Shown: positions 33,552 through 41,749, counted from the stretch's first letter. The stretch: DNA of 64,000 bases from Candidatus Bathyarchaeota archaeon (GCA_020346605.1 CP070784.1:812881-876880), one strand, 5' to 3'. Numbers and translations are program-made. Notes: generated by a model from the sequence alone, not told the origin.

Positions 33552-33956
33552 TTGAAAGGAGTTGACATAGAGGCTGAGAAGAAGCTGATCGAGAAAGTTC
33601 ACCGTGGCACGCTCGCCGATCACACGACGAACATCGACGCGGCCGTGGCGATGTTCGCGGAGGACGCCTTCGTCATCCCTCCCAACGCCCCCCCGCTGGA
33701 GGGCCACGAAGCACTGAGGGAGGTCGGCAAGCAGCTCATAAAGTCGAAGGTCCTCGACATGGGCGAACCTGGGCGCGGCATCAAGAGGCTGGAGGTCTCG
33801 GCGTCGGGTGACCTCGCCTACGACATGGGCAAGTTCCGCATAATCACAGAGGGGCCCGAGGGCCCGGTCGAGGAGAAGGGGTACTTTGTGACCCTTTACA
33901 AGAAGATCGACGGCGAATGGAAGCTGCAGGGGAATATCTGGAACAATGTGGAATAA
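33552..33956 (+). CDS. SnoaL/NTF2-like (DUF4440-type) protein
   Basis: An NTF2-fold protein of 134 residues. TTG 33552 is chosen as start because GAGGAGGTGAAG lies just upstream; a longer frame to 33522 would place this ribosome site inside the gene. Residues 15–60 read KVHRGTLADHTTNIDAAVAM, FAEDAFVIPPNAPPLEGHEA, the family's cone-shaped pocket start. The end, FVTLYKKIDGEWKLQGNIWN, is the classical DUF4440/SnoaL closing strand. It may be an isomerase or a ligand-binding protein. A hairpin terminator follows immediately. Confidence 0.9.
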   Translation: MKGVDIEAEKKLIEKVHRGTLADHTTNIDAAVAMFAEDAFVIPPNAPPLEGHEALREVGKQLIKSKVLDMGEPGRGIKRLEVSASGDLAYDMGKFRIITEGPEGPVEEKGYFVTLYKKIDGEWKLQGNIWNNVE

Positions 33957-33959
33957 AAG

Positions 33960-33982
33960 GGGGCTGAGCCCCCAGCTTTTTC
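33960..33982 (+). terminator. Hairpin plus T-run after SnoaL-like gene
   Basis: GGGGGCTGAGCCCCC (33960–33974) forms a 6-bp GC stem with a 3-nt loop, followed by AGCTTTTT. It starts 4 bp after the stop codon and lies between two convergent genes, so it may stop transcription from both sides. Confidence 0.65.
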
Positions 33983-33984
33983 CC

Positions 33985-34509
33985 CTAGTTTTCTTGGCTT
34001 TGATATTTTGAGGCCTCGTATTTCTTTATCTCGTCGTAGAGGTACTCCAAATTGGCGTCGTGATCTGGACGATTGAATCGCCTTCTCATCTCCTTCGAAA
34101 TGGGTCCGATCTTCTCCCAGACACCGATGACGTGTCTAGTCATCAGTTCGCCAACCAAGTTGATGTCCAAGAGGCCCTTCTGAACAAGGACTCCGACGCC
34201 CTCGAAGAAGGTCACGACCGAGCCCGACTGCTGCCAGGCCTTGGGGTTCGCGTCCCAGCCGTATTTCTGCATGAAGTCGTCGTAGTCATCCCACTTCCAG
34301 GTGAGGAAGTCCGCGAGCTTGTCGTAGAACGTCGGCTCGATGAAGTTGTCGTATGTCTGCATGAACAGCTGCGCCTGCCTCGTCTCCAGCTGAAGGTCTT
34401 GGGTTCTCCGGGTGTTCCTCAGGGTCATTATGTGGTATATGACGCCCACGCAGATGCCCAAGGTCTGGAACAGCATCAGAGCGGTCTGGATCGAGATCTG
34501 CTCAACCAA
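33985..34509 (-). CDS. DUF4760-like membrane-anchored helical protein, copy 1
   Basis: Member of a family repeated in this island, 174 residues. Residues 6–28 (SIQTALMLFQTLGICVGVIY) form one membrane helix, followed by a coiled coil with the shared block RNTRRTQDLQLETRQAQLFM, then a helical cytoplasmic domain ending in a charged tail. The architecture resembles DUF4760 proteins. Relatives lie at 38369 (broken), 39008, 39586 (fragment) and 41852, all on the minus strand. No catalytic motif is seen. Function unknown; repetition suggests a sensing or interaction role. Confidence 0.78.
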   Translation of the reverse strand: MVEQISIQTALMLFQTLGICVGVIYHIMTLRNTRRTQDLQLETRQAQLFMQTYDNFIEPTFYDKLADFLTWKWDDYDDFMQKYGWDANPKAWQQSGSVVTFFEGVGVLVQKGLLDINLVGELMTRHVIGVWEKIGPISKEMRRRFNRPDHDANLEYLYDEIKKYEASKYQSQEN

Positions 34510-34573
34510 CGTGTATCAGATATGTGTAGTCGGATCTGGGGAAAAGAGTTGGGGAGGAAGAGAGGAGGCCGCC

Positions 34574-34900
34574 CTATTCGTCCAGTCTCTCCAGTTTGAA
34601 GGAGAAGGACATGAAGCCGTCGGAGCAGCAGACGATCTGTTTCCCCTCCTCGGTCCATGGGGTGAAGTTCCCACCGAACATCAGTATCGACGCGTCCTTG
34701 AAAATGTCGTGGAACGCCCAGGGGCAGAACCCTCGAGCGTCTTGTTGTCCATCTCAGGGATGAACTCCTTCCCCTCCCTGAAGACTGTGCATATGATGCA
34801 CTTCTCCCCGGTGGGGGACACGGGCGCGCGCGTCGCCGACGAAGATGTACTCAGGGTCAACATGCTTCAGGACCGTGACTTTGACTCTAGATCTTCCCAT
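34574..34900 (-). pseudogene. TIGR04076-family pseudogene, frameshifted at a GC tract
   Basis: Reading from ATG 34900: MGRSRVKVTVLKHVDPEYIF, VGDA, then the GCGCGCGCG tract shifts frame; VSPTGEKCIICTVFREGKEF continues in a second frame, and after LEG the first frame resumes as FCPWAFHDIFKDASILMFGG … IVCCSDGFMSFSFKLERLDE. The combined sequence matches the small TIGR04076 family (conserved KV-x-V-L-K, C-P-L/I, FCPWA, CCTDG, F-KLE). The two shifts compensate overall, but the first frame has a TGA between them. An insertion of four bases (CGCG) at the tract would explain the first shift. Confidence 0.8.
34824..34832. repeat. GCGCGCGCG tract inside the TIGR04076 pseudogene
   Basis: The reading frame changes exactly here. 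Flanking sequence on both sides belongs to the same gene, so this tract marks an insertion rather than a junction of unrelated DNA. Confidence 0.75.
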
Positions 34901-35050
34901 GTCGATCCTACCATATTGCACAATTAAACGACAAGAAGAGTATTGGGCCTTTAGAAGACTTTAGTAAACATCGATCCCCTGCAAGCGCGAGAAAGCCGGC
35001 GTGAAAAGCCTTTATCTAAAACTGACCATACTAGTCGTGGTGTCAAAAAT

Positions 35051-36490
35051 TTGACTAACGTCATTCTCATCATGCTTGACAGCCTGAGGAGGGACCACCT
35101 GGGCTGCTTCGGCAACGACTGGATCAAGACCCCTAACATCGACTCTCTCGCGGGGGAGGGGGTCATGTTCACCAACGCCTACCCCGAGGCGCTCCCCACC
35201 ATCCCAGTCAGGAGGGCGATGCACACGGGCATGAGGACCTTCCCCTGCAGGGGATACGTGCCCCCGAAGGGGGACAATGTCCTCATCCCAGGCTGGCAGC
35301 CCATCCCCAGGGAGCAGGTGACCATGGCCGAGGTGTTTCGCCAACACGGCTACATGACGGCCCACTTCGTCTCCACCCTCCACATGTTCAAGCCCTCTAT
35401 GAACTTCCACAGGGGCTTCAAGGTCTGGGAGTGGATCCGGGGGCAGGAGGCGGACAGGTACAGGGTGCCCCTCAGCGGCGACGTGGAGGACCCCGCGAAC
35501 CTGCCCTGCGACCTCGCCTACGGCTGCGTCGGCCACACCATGGAGCAGTGCCTCGCCAACATGCGGGGCTGGGAGACGGAGGCCGACTGGTTCCCGGCGA
35601 GGACCCTCGGCAAGGCCGCTGACTGGGTAGAGCGGCACGGCGACGAGGGGCCATTCCTCCTCTGCGTCGACGAGTTCGACCCCCACGAGCCCTGGAACGC
35701 CCCAAGGAACAACCTGGAGCTATACTTCGACACCGACTCCTACCAGGGGAGGAGGGTGATCAACACCCACGGAGGGCCCTACGAGTTCGGGCCGGGGGAG
35801 CTGGAGTACACCCTCGCCCAGTACGCCGGTGAGGTCACCCTCTGCGACAAGTACGTCGGCGTCCTACTGGACAGTTTGAAGGAGAAGGGGCTTTGGGACG
35901 ACACCGTCGTCGCCCTCGTCTCAGACCACGGCCACAACATCATGGACCACGGGGTCATCCACAAGATGCCTGACCACATGTACTCCGAGCTCATGGACCT
36001 AGTCTACATCATCCGGAGCCCCGGTGGAGAGGCCGCGGGGACGGAGTGCGGCGCCTACGTAGCCCACCACGACATCCCCGTCACGCTGATGGGCATGGCC
36101 GGGATCGAGCCCCCCTGGGAGCTGGACGGCCGCAACGCCTGGGAGTGGGCCACAGGGGCCAAAGAGGAGTCGAGGGACCACGCCACCTGCATCTTCTACC
36201 CGTGGCTCTGGTGCCGCGACGACGGGTACGTCTACATGACGGACATCGACGGCACACAGGAGAAACTCTACGACATGCGCAATGACCCGGGGGAGCTGGA
36301 AAACCTGGCCAGAGAGATGCGCGGCGTCTGCGACGCCATGAGGGAGCTGCTCTGGGAGGAGATGGACGGCAACCCTCCTAGGTACGAAGTGATGAGGGAG
36401 GGGCACGAGTGGTACGAATACCCCGAGATCTACGACCCCACCTCGGAGGCATCCCGAAAGATTTTGGAGAGGAGGAGGGCGAGAGGGTAG
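35051..36490 (+). CDS. Sulfatase-fold hydrolase with Thr at the nucleophile position
   Basis: Alkaline-phosphatase-superfamily enzyme of 479 residues starting at TTG. Metal ligands are visible: MLDSLRRDHLGCFG near the N-terminus, SDHGHNIMDHG (about 297–307) with Asp and His, and ECGAYVAHHDIPVTLMGMAG. At the nucleophile site, where sulfatases have C/S-x-P-x-R, it has LPTIPVRRAMHTGMR (about 49–63), so Thr would be the nucleophile as in phosphodiesterases of this superfamily. It cannot carry formylglycine, yet a SPASM radical SAM gene lies 5 kb away. Probably a phosphodiester or sulfonate-like hydrolase; substrate unknown. Confidence 0.88.
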   Translation: MTNVILIMLDSLRRDHLGCFGNDWIKTPNIDSLAGEGVMFTNAYPEALPTIPVRRAMHTGMRTFPCRGYVPPKGDNVLIPGWQPIPREQVTMAEVFRQHGYMTAHFVSTLHMFKPSMNFHRGFKVWEWIRGQEADRYRVPLSGDVEDPANLPCDLAYGCVGHTMEQCLANMRGWETEADWFPARTLGKAADWVERHGDEGPFLLCVDEFDPHEPWNAPRNNLELYFDTDSYQGRRVINTHGGPYEFGPGELEYTLAQYAGEVTLCDKYVGVLLDSLKEKGLWDDTVVALVSDHGHNIMDHGVIHKMPDHMYSELMDLVYIIRSPGGEAAGTECGAYVAHHDIPVTLMGMAGIEPPWELDGRNAWEWATGAKEESRDHATCIFYPWLWCRDDGYVYMTDIDGTQEKLYDMRNDPGELENLAREMRGVCDAMRELLWEEMDGNPPRYEVMREGHEWYEYPEIYDPTSEASRKILERRRARG

Positions 36491-36584
36491 CGGGCTGGGG
36501 CCGCGCTCCTGCGTCCCTCCTTGTCGGTCCCTGTTTGCGAGTGACGCTAGACGTTATTCCAGATCTGGCAGACGAACTTCCATT

Positions 36585-36592
36585 GCGCGCGC
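36585..36592. repeat. GCGCGCGC tract downstream of the sulfatase-fold gene
   Basis: It lies in TTCCATTGCGCGCGCA, a 16-mer repeated at 39740. Plus-strand sequence on both sides looks weakly coding (VTLDVIPDLADELPL to the left, GMGRNDEIAAVYYRERL to the right) but no family is recognised. Confidence 0.65.
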
Positions 36593-36632
36593 AGTTGGGT
36601 ATGGGGCGGAACGACGAGATCGCTGCAGTATA

Positions 36633-37124
36633 TTACAGAGAGAGGCTCAGTGTGACCAGCCTTACCGTGGTCCCCTCCACTTCCTCCTCGACGATCTCGC
36701 CACGTTCGAACCCCTTGTTCAGGTAGAATCCGATCGCCCTGTCGTTGAAGCCTTCCGTCTTAACGACCATGCTCGAATAGCCGTCTCTCCTGGCCGTGCT
36801 GACGGCTAGCTCAAGTAGCCTGCTGCCGACGCCCCTGCTCGTTCTGCTCTCCAGGACGACGATGCCGGAGAGCTCCACGCGGCCGTCGTCGATCCTGCTG
36901 TTGGTGGCGAAGCCCACCGCTTCGTCCCCATCCAGTGCGAGGAAGACCCTGACGCCGTCTCTGCCGATGACCTTGGAGAGGAAGTCGTGAGTGGCTATCT
37001 GTGATATCGTGTCATCCGACGCCCCCGTCCATCCGAAGGCGCCGTGTCCGGCCTCGCCCCACGCGTTCAGGATGAAGGTCTTCAGGTCTTCGACGTCTCC
37101 TTGTACAGCTTCTCTGATCTCCAT
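36633..37124 (-). CDS. GNAT-family acetyltransferase
   Basis: A 163-residue N-acetyltransferase. It starts MEIREAVQGDVEDLKTFILN and has a conserved core: VFLALDGDEAVGFATNSRI, VELSGIVVLESRTSRGVGSR (acetyl-CoA pyrophosphate loop, about 87–106), LLELAVSTARRDGYSSMVVK and FYLNKGFERGEIVEEE. It is a typical small-molecule or protein N-acetyltransferase of unknown substrate. Monocistronic on the minus strand, convergent with the sulfatase-fold gene. Confidence 0.92.
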   Translation of the reverse strand: MEIREAVQGDVEDLKTFILNAWGEAGHGAFGWTGASDDTISQIATHDFLSKVIGRDGVRVFLALDGDEAVGFATNSRIDDGRVELSGIVVLESRTSRGVGSRLLELAVSTARRDGYSSMVVKTEGFNDRAIGFYLNKGFERGEIVEEEVEGTTVRLVTLSLSL

Positions 37125-37273
37125 CTCGATCCCGCTTTGGACGCGCGTGTCAGATGATTACTGCTCTAGTATGGGGATACGAATTAGGGTTGTGGTCATG
37201 CATGATTTGAAATAGTCTTTGAGGGAAATGAGTAGCGACCGGATATCGTAGTTTGATGTTTGAGGTGAAAGCG

Positions 37274-38272
37274 ATGAGCAAGAGCGTGACGATCGCCGGC
37301 GTGAAGGCGGAGCCCGGGGAGAAAGCCCACGGCGCAGTGGCCGTCCCTCATCTGTTCGCCGACGGCCAGCCAATGGAGATCCCCTTCACCATCTTCAACG
37401 GGGCCGAGGAAGGACCCAGGCTGTACATCCAGGTCGCCCAGCACCCAGCGGAGACCTGGGGGCTGGAGGGGGTGTACAACGTGCTCTCAGCCCTGGACCC
37501 AGCCGAGCTCTCAGGGGTGGTGACATTCAGCCTGCCGAACCCGGTGGGCTTCAGGTTCGCATCGTACTTCCCGCCGAGGATCACCCACGACATCAACAGG
37601 GTGGGGAGTGGCGACCCCGATGGGAGCCTGATGGAAAGGATCGTCCACGCCTGGTGGGTGAACTTCGTCGAGGGCAGGGCGGACTACGTCGTGGACATCC
37701 ACGGCGTACCTCCGGCCACCTTTGTCTACTACGAGGCGCACGGCGTCTCCCCCGGGGTGCCTGAGGAGGTCGCTGAGAAGTCAGAGAGGATGGCGCTGCT
37801 CTACAGCTGCGACTTCGTGCTGAAGCAGCTGGAGGCCTACGGGGGAGGAAGCAGCTTCCGCGGGGCCTGCGTCGACCACGGCATCCCGGCGATAGTGCCA
37901 GAAGTGGCCCCCGACGGCGCCGCCGTCACTGAGCGGGGTATACGGAACATCATGGTCGACCTAGGCATGATCGAGGGCGAGATCGAGCTGCCTCCGGTGC
38001 AGCACATACTGAACTGGACAGCGGACCGGAAGGCAGCAGTCGTCGCGTGTAGCGTTGGCGGATGCTACATCCCGAAGGTGGAAATAGGCGATGTGGTCGA
38101 GACGGGTGACGTGGTCGGCGTGATGTACAGCCCGAGGACCTTCGAGGAGGTGGAGACGCTGAGGGCGCACAGGGACGGCTACGTCTCGTCGATACGTAAC
38201 TACCCGGTGAAGACCGCTGGCGAGCCGGTGATGTCGATACTGGAGGTCCTCGAGATCGTCGAGAACGGGTAG
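37274..38272 (+). CDS. Succinylglutamate desuccinylase/aspartoacylase-family zinc hydrolase
   Basis: Zinc carboxypeptidase-fold enzyme of 332 residues. ATG 37274 follows GAGGTGA with 5-nt spacing; earlier in-frame codons at 37253 are less likely. The usual zinc ligand motif is QHPAETWGLEGVYNVLSAL (H-x-x-E about 52–55), followed by NPVGFRFASYFPPRITHDIN and the third ligand in DYVVDIHGVPPATF. VPEVAPDG carries the likely catalytic Glu. The C-terminal 90 residues form the beta-rich domain of this family (GGCYIPKVEIGDVVETGDVV). Related proteins remove acyl groups from amino acids. Confidence 0.9.
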   Translation: MSKSVTIAGVKAEPGEKAHGAVAVPHLFADGQPMEIPFTIFNGAEEGPRLYIQVAQHPAETWGLEGVYNVLSALDPAELSGVVTFSLPNPVGFRFASYFPPRITHDINRVGSGDPDGSLMERIVHAWWVNFVEGRADYVVDIHGVPPATFVYYEAHGVSPGVPEEVAEKSERMALLYSCDFVLKQLEAYGGGSSFRGACVDHGIPAIVPEVAPDGAAVTERGIRNIMVDLGMIEGEIELPPVQHILNWTADRKAAVVACSVGGCYIPKVEIGDVVETGDVVGVMYSPRTFEEVETLRAHRDGYVSSIRNYPVKTAGEPVMSILEVLEIVENG

Positions 38273-38368
38273 TCGACTCCTTTTATCCCAACTTGCCCCT
38301 TGGAATGTTCTGAGTGCAGTGGGTGTCAGACCTCCAGATAGTTGGCGTAATGGAAAAAGGGTAGGAGA

Positions 38369-38950
38369 TCAGGTCCCGAGTTCCGGGCGTTCCTTGTGGG
38401 GTTTGCCGTAGGCTATCTCGGGGTAATCTCTTTCCCTGCGGATCTTGGTCATCTCGTCGGCTAGGTATTCGAACCCTGAGAAGTTCTCGGGTATGTTCTC
38501 GTTCTCCCTGATTGCCTTGATGATGCCACCCCATTTCTCCCACTGCATGACCACTAAAGGCCCCAGCAACTGGAAGACGAGGTGTGGATCGATAAGTCCC
38601 TCCTCCAAGAGCACCCCGATGGAGTTGTAGTGCTACCAGAGGTTGGTCCTCTTGCCGAAGAACTCCGGGTTGACGACAGAGTCGTACTTCCTGAGGAACT
38701 CTTCGTAGTCCGGGACATCCAGGTTCTTCAGTTCAGCCCATGTCTTGAAGCTCTCCTCCGAGTTCAGCTGCTGGTATATCTGCATGAAGATCTGTGTCTG
38801 CCTGGTCTCAAGGGCCTGCTCTTGGGCCTTAAGGGAGAGCTCCCTCGTCCTCTGGGAGTTCCTCATGATTGTAATGTAGTAGACGATGCCCACCAGGATG
38901 CCCACGGTCTGAAAGATCTGGAGCATGATCGGAACTGTGATCTCAACCAT
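38369..38950 (-). pseudogene. DUF4760-like family, copy 2, interrupted by one in-frame TAG
   Basis: The first 105 codons read as an intact family member: membrane helix IFQTVGILVGIVYYITIMRN, coiled coil and block ALETRQTQIFMQIYQQLNSE, ending FGKRTNLW. Then TAG occurs at 38633–38635. The same frame continues HYNSIGVLLEEGLIDPHLVF and the family's C-terminal part (FEYLADEM) to its natural stop at 38369. Copy 4 has WYFYNRIGWLLHEGVIDVKT at the same position, so TAG replaces an aromatic residue. Total length 193 codons is normal. Nonsense mutation is the simplest reading; stop suppression cannot be ruled out. Confidence 0.85.
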
Positions 38951-39007
38951 CTAGGATCACGATGAAATACGTCGAAGCGAAGAAAAGGGTTGGGGATACT
39001 GAGGGGA

Positions 39008-39505
39008 TTAGGTCTTGAGTTCTTGGTGTTCATCCATGTACTTGATGAGTTCCTTGCATACGTACACGGTTTCACTCCACAAGCGAGGCATATTGTAGTA
39101 TTCCTTTGCTTCCTCAAGCATCGGTTCAATTACGTTCTCGTAAAACATCCTCGTGAGACCAGCCCACATCAAGGCTACTAGATGTATGTCGATATACCCG
39201 GTTTTGACTAGGACGCCCAATCCCTCGTAGAAACCGATGTGTACATCAAACATTTTTCTGAATCTCTCGTCTGAAGCATATCTTTCCTGATACTCATCGA
39301 GGCCAGATATTTTTTCTGGGAAAAAGGGTTTGCTGGAGTCAAGACCTTTGATGTCATTTTTCCAGCTGTTGTACATCTGCATGAAGAGCTGGGCCTGTCG
39401 GGTTTCTCTCTGGTTTCTGATGTTTAATGCGTAGTAGATTGCCGCAATGCTTACGCTGAGGGCTGGAATTACCTGTAGAACCGTCTCAAGAGTAACCATA
39501 GACAA
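39008..39505 (-). CDS. DUF4760-like membrane-anchored protein, copy 3
   Basis: A 165-residue family member (start 39505 or 39499). It has the N-terminal helix TVLQVIPALSVSIAAIYYAL, a shortened coiled coil, and the family block RNQRETRQAQLFMQMYNSWK. The middle reads FYEGLGVLVKTGYIDIHLVA, aligned with FFEGVGVLVQKGLLDINLVG of copy 1. The C-terminal helices are less conserved. It lies 58 bp downstream of the broken copy's start region and 83 bp from a fragment of another copy. More AT-rich than its neighbours. Confidence 0.78.
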   Translation of the reverse strand: MSMVTLETVLQVIPALSVSIAAIYYALNIRNQRETRQAQLFMQMYNSWKNDIKGLDSSKPFFPEKISGLDEYQERYASDERFRKMFDVHIGFYEGLGVLVKTGYIDIHLVALMWAGLTRMFYENVIEPMLEEAKEYYNMPRLWSETVYVCKELIKYMDEHQELKT

Positions 39506-39585
39506 TCACAGTGATGCATATTGTGGAAGTGTGGAAAAGAGTATGGGGAGATGTGCTGGATGGAGGATGAAGAGATGTGGAGGGG

Positions 39586-39744
39586 TCACTGGTCTGGTAT
39601 GTACTTGAAGAGTGTGGCCGGCAGTAACCATGGATTCCCGATCTTCTCCCCGTGTTCGATGAGCCTGTGGATCATGTGTTCCCAGTCCCTCATGAAGCTG
39701 GGCGTGTAGTATCGTCTCCTCTGCTCCTCGATCACGTCCTTCCA
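39586..39744 (-). pseudogene. C-terminal fragment of another DUF4760-like copy
   Basis: Only 52 codons remain: WKDVIEEQRRRYYTPSFMRD, WEHMIHRLIEHGEKIG and LLPATLFKYIPDQ before TGA at 39586. They align with the last quarter of the family (W-x-x-I … R-x-x-x-x-P-x-F … E-x-L … I). The fragment begins right at the palindrome TTGCGCGCGCAA (39745–39756); on the other side is the promoter region of the dienelactone hydrolase gene. The N-terminal three quarters of the gene were therefore lost at this junction. Confidence 0.7.
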
Positions 39745-39756
39745 TTGCGCGCGCAA
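39745..39756. repeat. Perfect palindrome TTGCGCGCGCAA at a deletion junction
   Basis: The extended, fully symmetric form of the GC tract. The truncated family fragment lies on its left and the dienelactone hydrolase promoter on its right. The 16-mer TTCCATTGCGCGCGCA also occurs at 36580. Confidence 0.75.
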
Positions 39757-39846
39757 GCTGTTAAAAGAGTGTTAGGATAAAGTGCGGGTGCGAGGGACAA
39801 TAATTATATGAACATTATACCTCAAGACAGGTGAGGCTGTTCTGAA

Positions 39847-40560
39847 ATGAGCGAACGTGTAAAGAGAGGAGATCCCCGCCTCCACGTCGAGGACATCAAG
39901 TACCCCGGCGAGACGGGCGACATTCACGCGCACTACGCACGGCCCAAGGGAGAGGAGACGCTCCCTGGGGTCGTCGTCATCTCCGAGATCTGGGGGCTGG
40001 TCCCCCACATCGAGGACGTGGCGAGGCGGGCGGCTCTGGAGGGGTTCCTCGCCCTAGCCCCCGACCCCCTCTCCCACCTTGGGGGCACCCCGAAGGACAC
40101 CGAGGAGGCTGTGAAGATGATGAGGGGGCTCGACGCCGAGGAGACGACGAAGAACCTCGTCGCCGCCGTCGAGTACCTGAAGACCCACCCCCAGTCCACG
40201 GGAAAGGTGGGGGTCACCGGCTTCTGTTGGGGAGGCGGCATGACCAACCAGGTCGCCGTCAACACCGCTGACGTGCAAGCGGCGGCCCCCTTCTACGGCA
40301 GGCAGCCGGCCCCCGAGGACGTCCCCAGGATAAAGGCGTCCATCCTCGCCCACTACGCAGAGGACGACGAGCGCATCAACGCGGGCATCCCCGCCTTCGA
40401 GGCAGCCTTGAAGGAGGCCGGTATCGAGCACGAAGTACACACCTACAAGGGGACCAAGCACGGCTTTTACAACGACACGGGTCAACGATACCACGAGGAG
40501 GCCGCAAAGCTCGCTTGGGGGCGGACGATGGCCTTCTTCAAGGAGAAGCTGAAGACCTAA
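39847..40560 (+). CDS. Dienelactone hydrolase family protein
   Basis: Alpha/beta hydrolase of 237 residues. The catalytic triad is clear: nucleophile Cys in VTGFCWGGGM (about residue 123), Asp in AHYAEDDERI (about 174) and His in YKGTKHGFYND (about 205). The N-terminal EDIKYPGETGDIHAHYARPK and VISEIWGLVPHIEDVARRAA are the usual first strands. Natural substrates include dienelactones from aromatic catabolism, but archaeal members have broader ester specificity. It starts after an AATAATTATATGAA box at 39799 and converges with the radical SAM gene. A T-run at 40568 may end both transcripts. Confidence 0.93.
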   Translation: MSERVKRGDPRLHVEDIKYPGETGDIHAHYARPKGEETLPGVVVISEIWGLVPHIEDVARRAALEGFLALAPDPLSHLGGTPKDTEEAVKMMRGLDAEETTKNLVAAVEYLKTHPQSTGKVGVTGFCWGGGMTNQVAVNTADVQAAAPFYGRQPAPEDVPRIKASILAHYAEDDERINAGIPAFEAALKEAGIEHEVHTYKGTKHGFYNDTGQRYHEEAAKLAWGRTMAFFKEKLKT

Positions 40561-40574
40561 ACCCCTCTTTTTCC

Positions 40575-41717
40575 TTAGGCGTCCTGACGCCTCCATAGGG
40601 CGGCGACCTCCGAGACGAAGGGCCGACAATGGTTGAAGAAGCGCCTGTAGCCGAGGCATAGGTAGTTTAGCCCCGGCTCCTCGTCCGGGGTGGTGGCGAA
40701 GCGGTTCTTCGGGCACTCGCCGTTGCACATAGCCCTCACATCGCACTCCCGGCAAAAGCGGGGGAGAGTCCCCAGTTTGGATTCACCGAACGCCCTTTGC
40801 GCCGGGCTCTCCAGCAGTTCGACGAGGGGGGTCTCCATTATGTTCCCGAGGCGATGCCCATTGTCGACGTAGTGGTCGCACGAGTAGAAGTCTCCGTTGT
40901 GCTCCACGACGGGGATGTCGCCGCAAGTGGGCCGGAAGATGCACAGCGAATGCTCCTGGTCGAAGGCGGTCCTGACTGCCTCTTCGAATATCTGCACCTT
41001 GACCCGCCCGATGTCTTGGTCCCTCCACTCGTCGAAGATGGCGCAGAGGAACTCCCCCCAGGCCTCGGACGGCACGCTGATGGGGCTGACGCCGCCTCTG
41101 GCATCGGGCTGAGGCTCGACCATGGGCAGGAAGGAGATGTAACGGGCGTTGATCTGCTTGAGGAAGCGGTAGACCTGAATGGGGAACCGGACGTTGTGTG
41201 CGTTCACCACACAGAGGATGTCTGTGTAGACCCCGTGCTCCTGCAATAGTTCATACCCCTGCATCGTCCGCTCGTGGGTGGGCTTACCATCCTTGGTGAC
41301 GCGATACCTGTCATGCATCTCCCGCGGACCATCCAGGCTGAGCCCGACGGCGAATCCCTCCGTCGCAAAGAAGCGGCACCAGCCCTCATCGAGGAGGGTC
41401 CCGTTGGTCTGGATCCCGTTGACGATGCGCTGGCCTGGGGGCCGATGCCTGCGCTGCAGCTCCACGATCCTGCGGAAATAGTCCAAGCCCAGAACGGTCG
41501 GCTCCCCGCCGTGCCAGGAGAACCCGATCACTGGCCCCGGGGATGCCTCGATGTGCTGGACGATGTACTCCTCCAGGACTTCGTCGAACATGCGGAACTG
41601 TTCGCCCTCAGGATATAGGTGCTCCTTCTCCAGGTAGTAGCAGTAGCGGCAGTCCAGGTTGCAGATGGAGCCGATCGGTTTTGCGAAGACCTGGAATTCG
41701 CGGGAAGCTTTGACCAT
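40575..41717 (-). CDS. Radical SAM/SPASM protein (anaerobic sulfatase maturase-like)
   Basis: A 380-residue radical SAM enzyme. The SAM cluster motif C-x3-C-x2-C is ICNLDCRYCYYLE (Cys19, 23, 26). GFSWHGGEPTVLGLDYF and IQTNGTLLDEGWCRFF are the usual next strands. C-terminal cysteines of the SPASM domain are seen in LCIFRPTCGDIPVVEHNGDF, FYSCDHYV and CRECDVRAMCNGECPK, enough for two more Fe–S clusters. This matches anaerobic sulfatase-maturing enzymes, which oxidise Cys/Ser to formylglycine. The nearby sulfatase-fold protein lacks that residue, so its target may be elsewhere or have been lost (fragments at 5.2–6.7 kb). Confidence 0.93.
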   Translation of the reverse strand: MVKASREFQVFAKPIGSICNLDCRYCYYLEKEHLYPEGEQFRMFDEVLEEYIVQHIEASPGPVIGFSWHGGEPTVLGLDYFRRIVELQRRHRPPGQRIVNGIQTNGTLLDEGWCRFFATEGFAVGLSLDGPREMHDRYRVTKDGKPTHERTMQGYELLQEHGVYTDILCVVNAHNVRFPIQVYRFLKQINARYISFLPMVEPQPDARGGVSPISVPSEAWGEFLCAIFDEWRDQDIGRVKVQIFEEAVRTAFDQEHSLCIFRPTCGDIPVVEHNGDFYSCDHYVDNGHRLGNIMETPLVELLESPAQRAFGESKLGTLPRFCRECDVRAMCNGECPKNRFATTPDEEPGLNYLCLGYRRFFNHCRPFVSEVAALWRRQDA

Positions 41718-41749
41718 TGCATTATCTACTGTTTAACTTGGTATTATTA

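Noticed and set aside
36491-36632. Plus-strand coding-like stretch VTLDVIPDLADELPL … GMGRNDEIAAVYYRERL around a GC tract
   Set aside because: No family recognised, no start, and it runs into the opposed GNAT gene; kept only as context of the tract at 36585.
38633-38635. Pyrrolysine at the in-frame TAG
   Set aside because: No pyl genes in the window, TAG is used as a normal stop by intact genes here, and the same region has other decayed genes.
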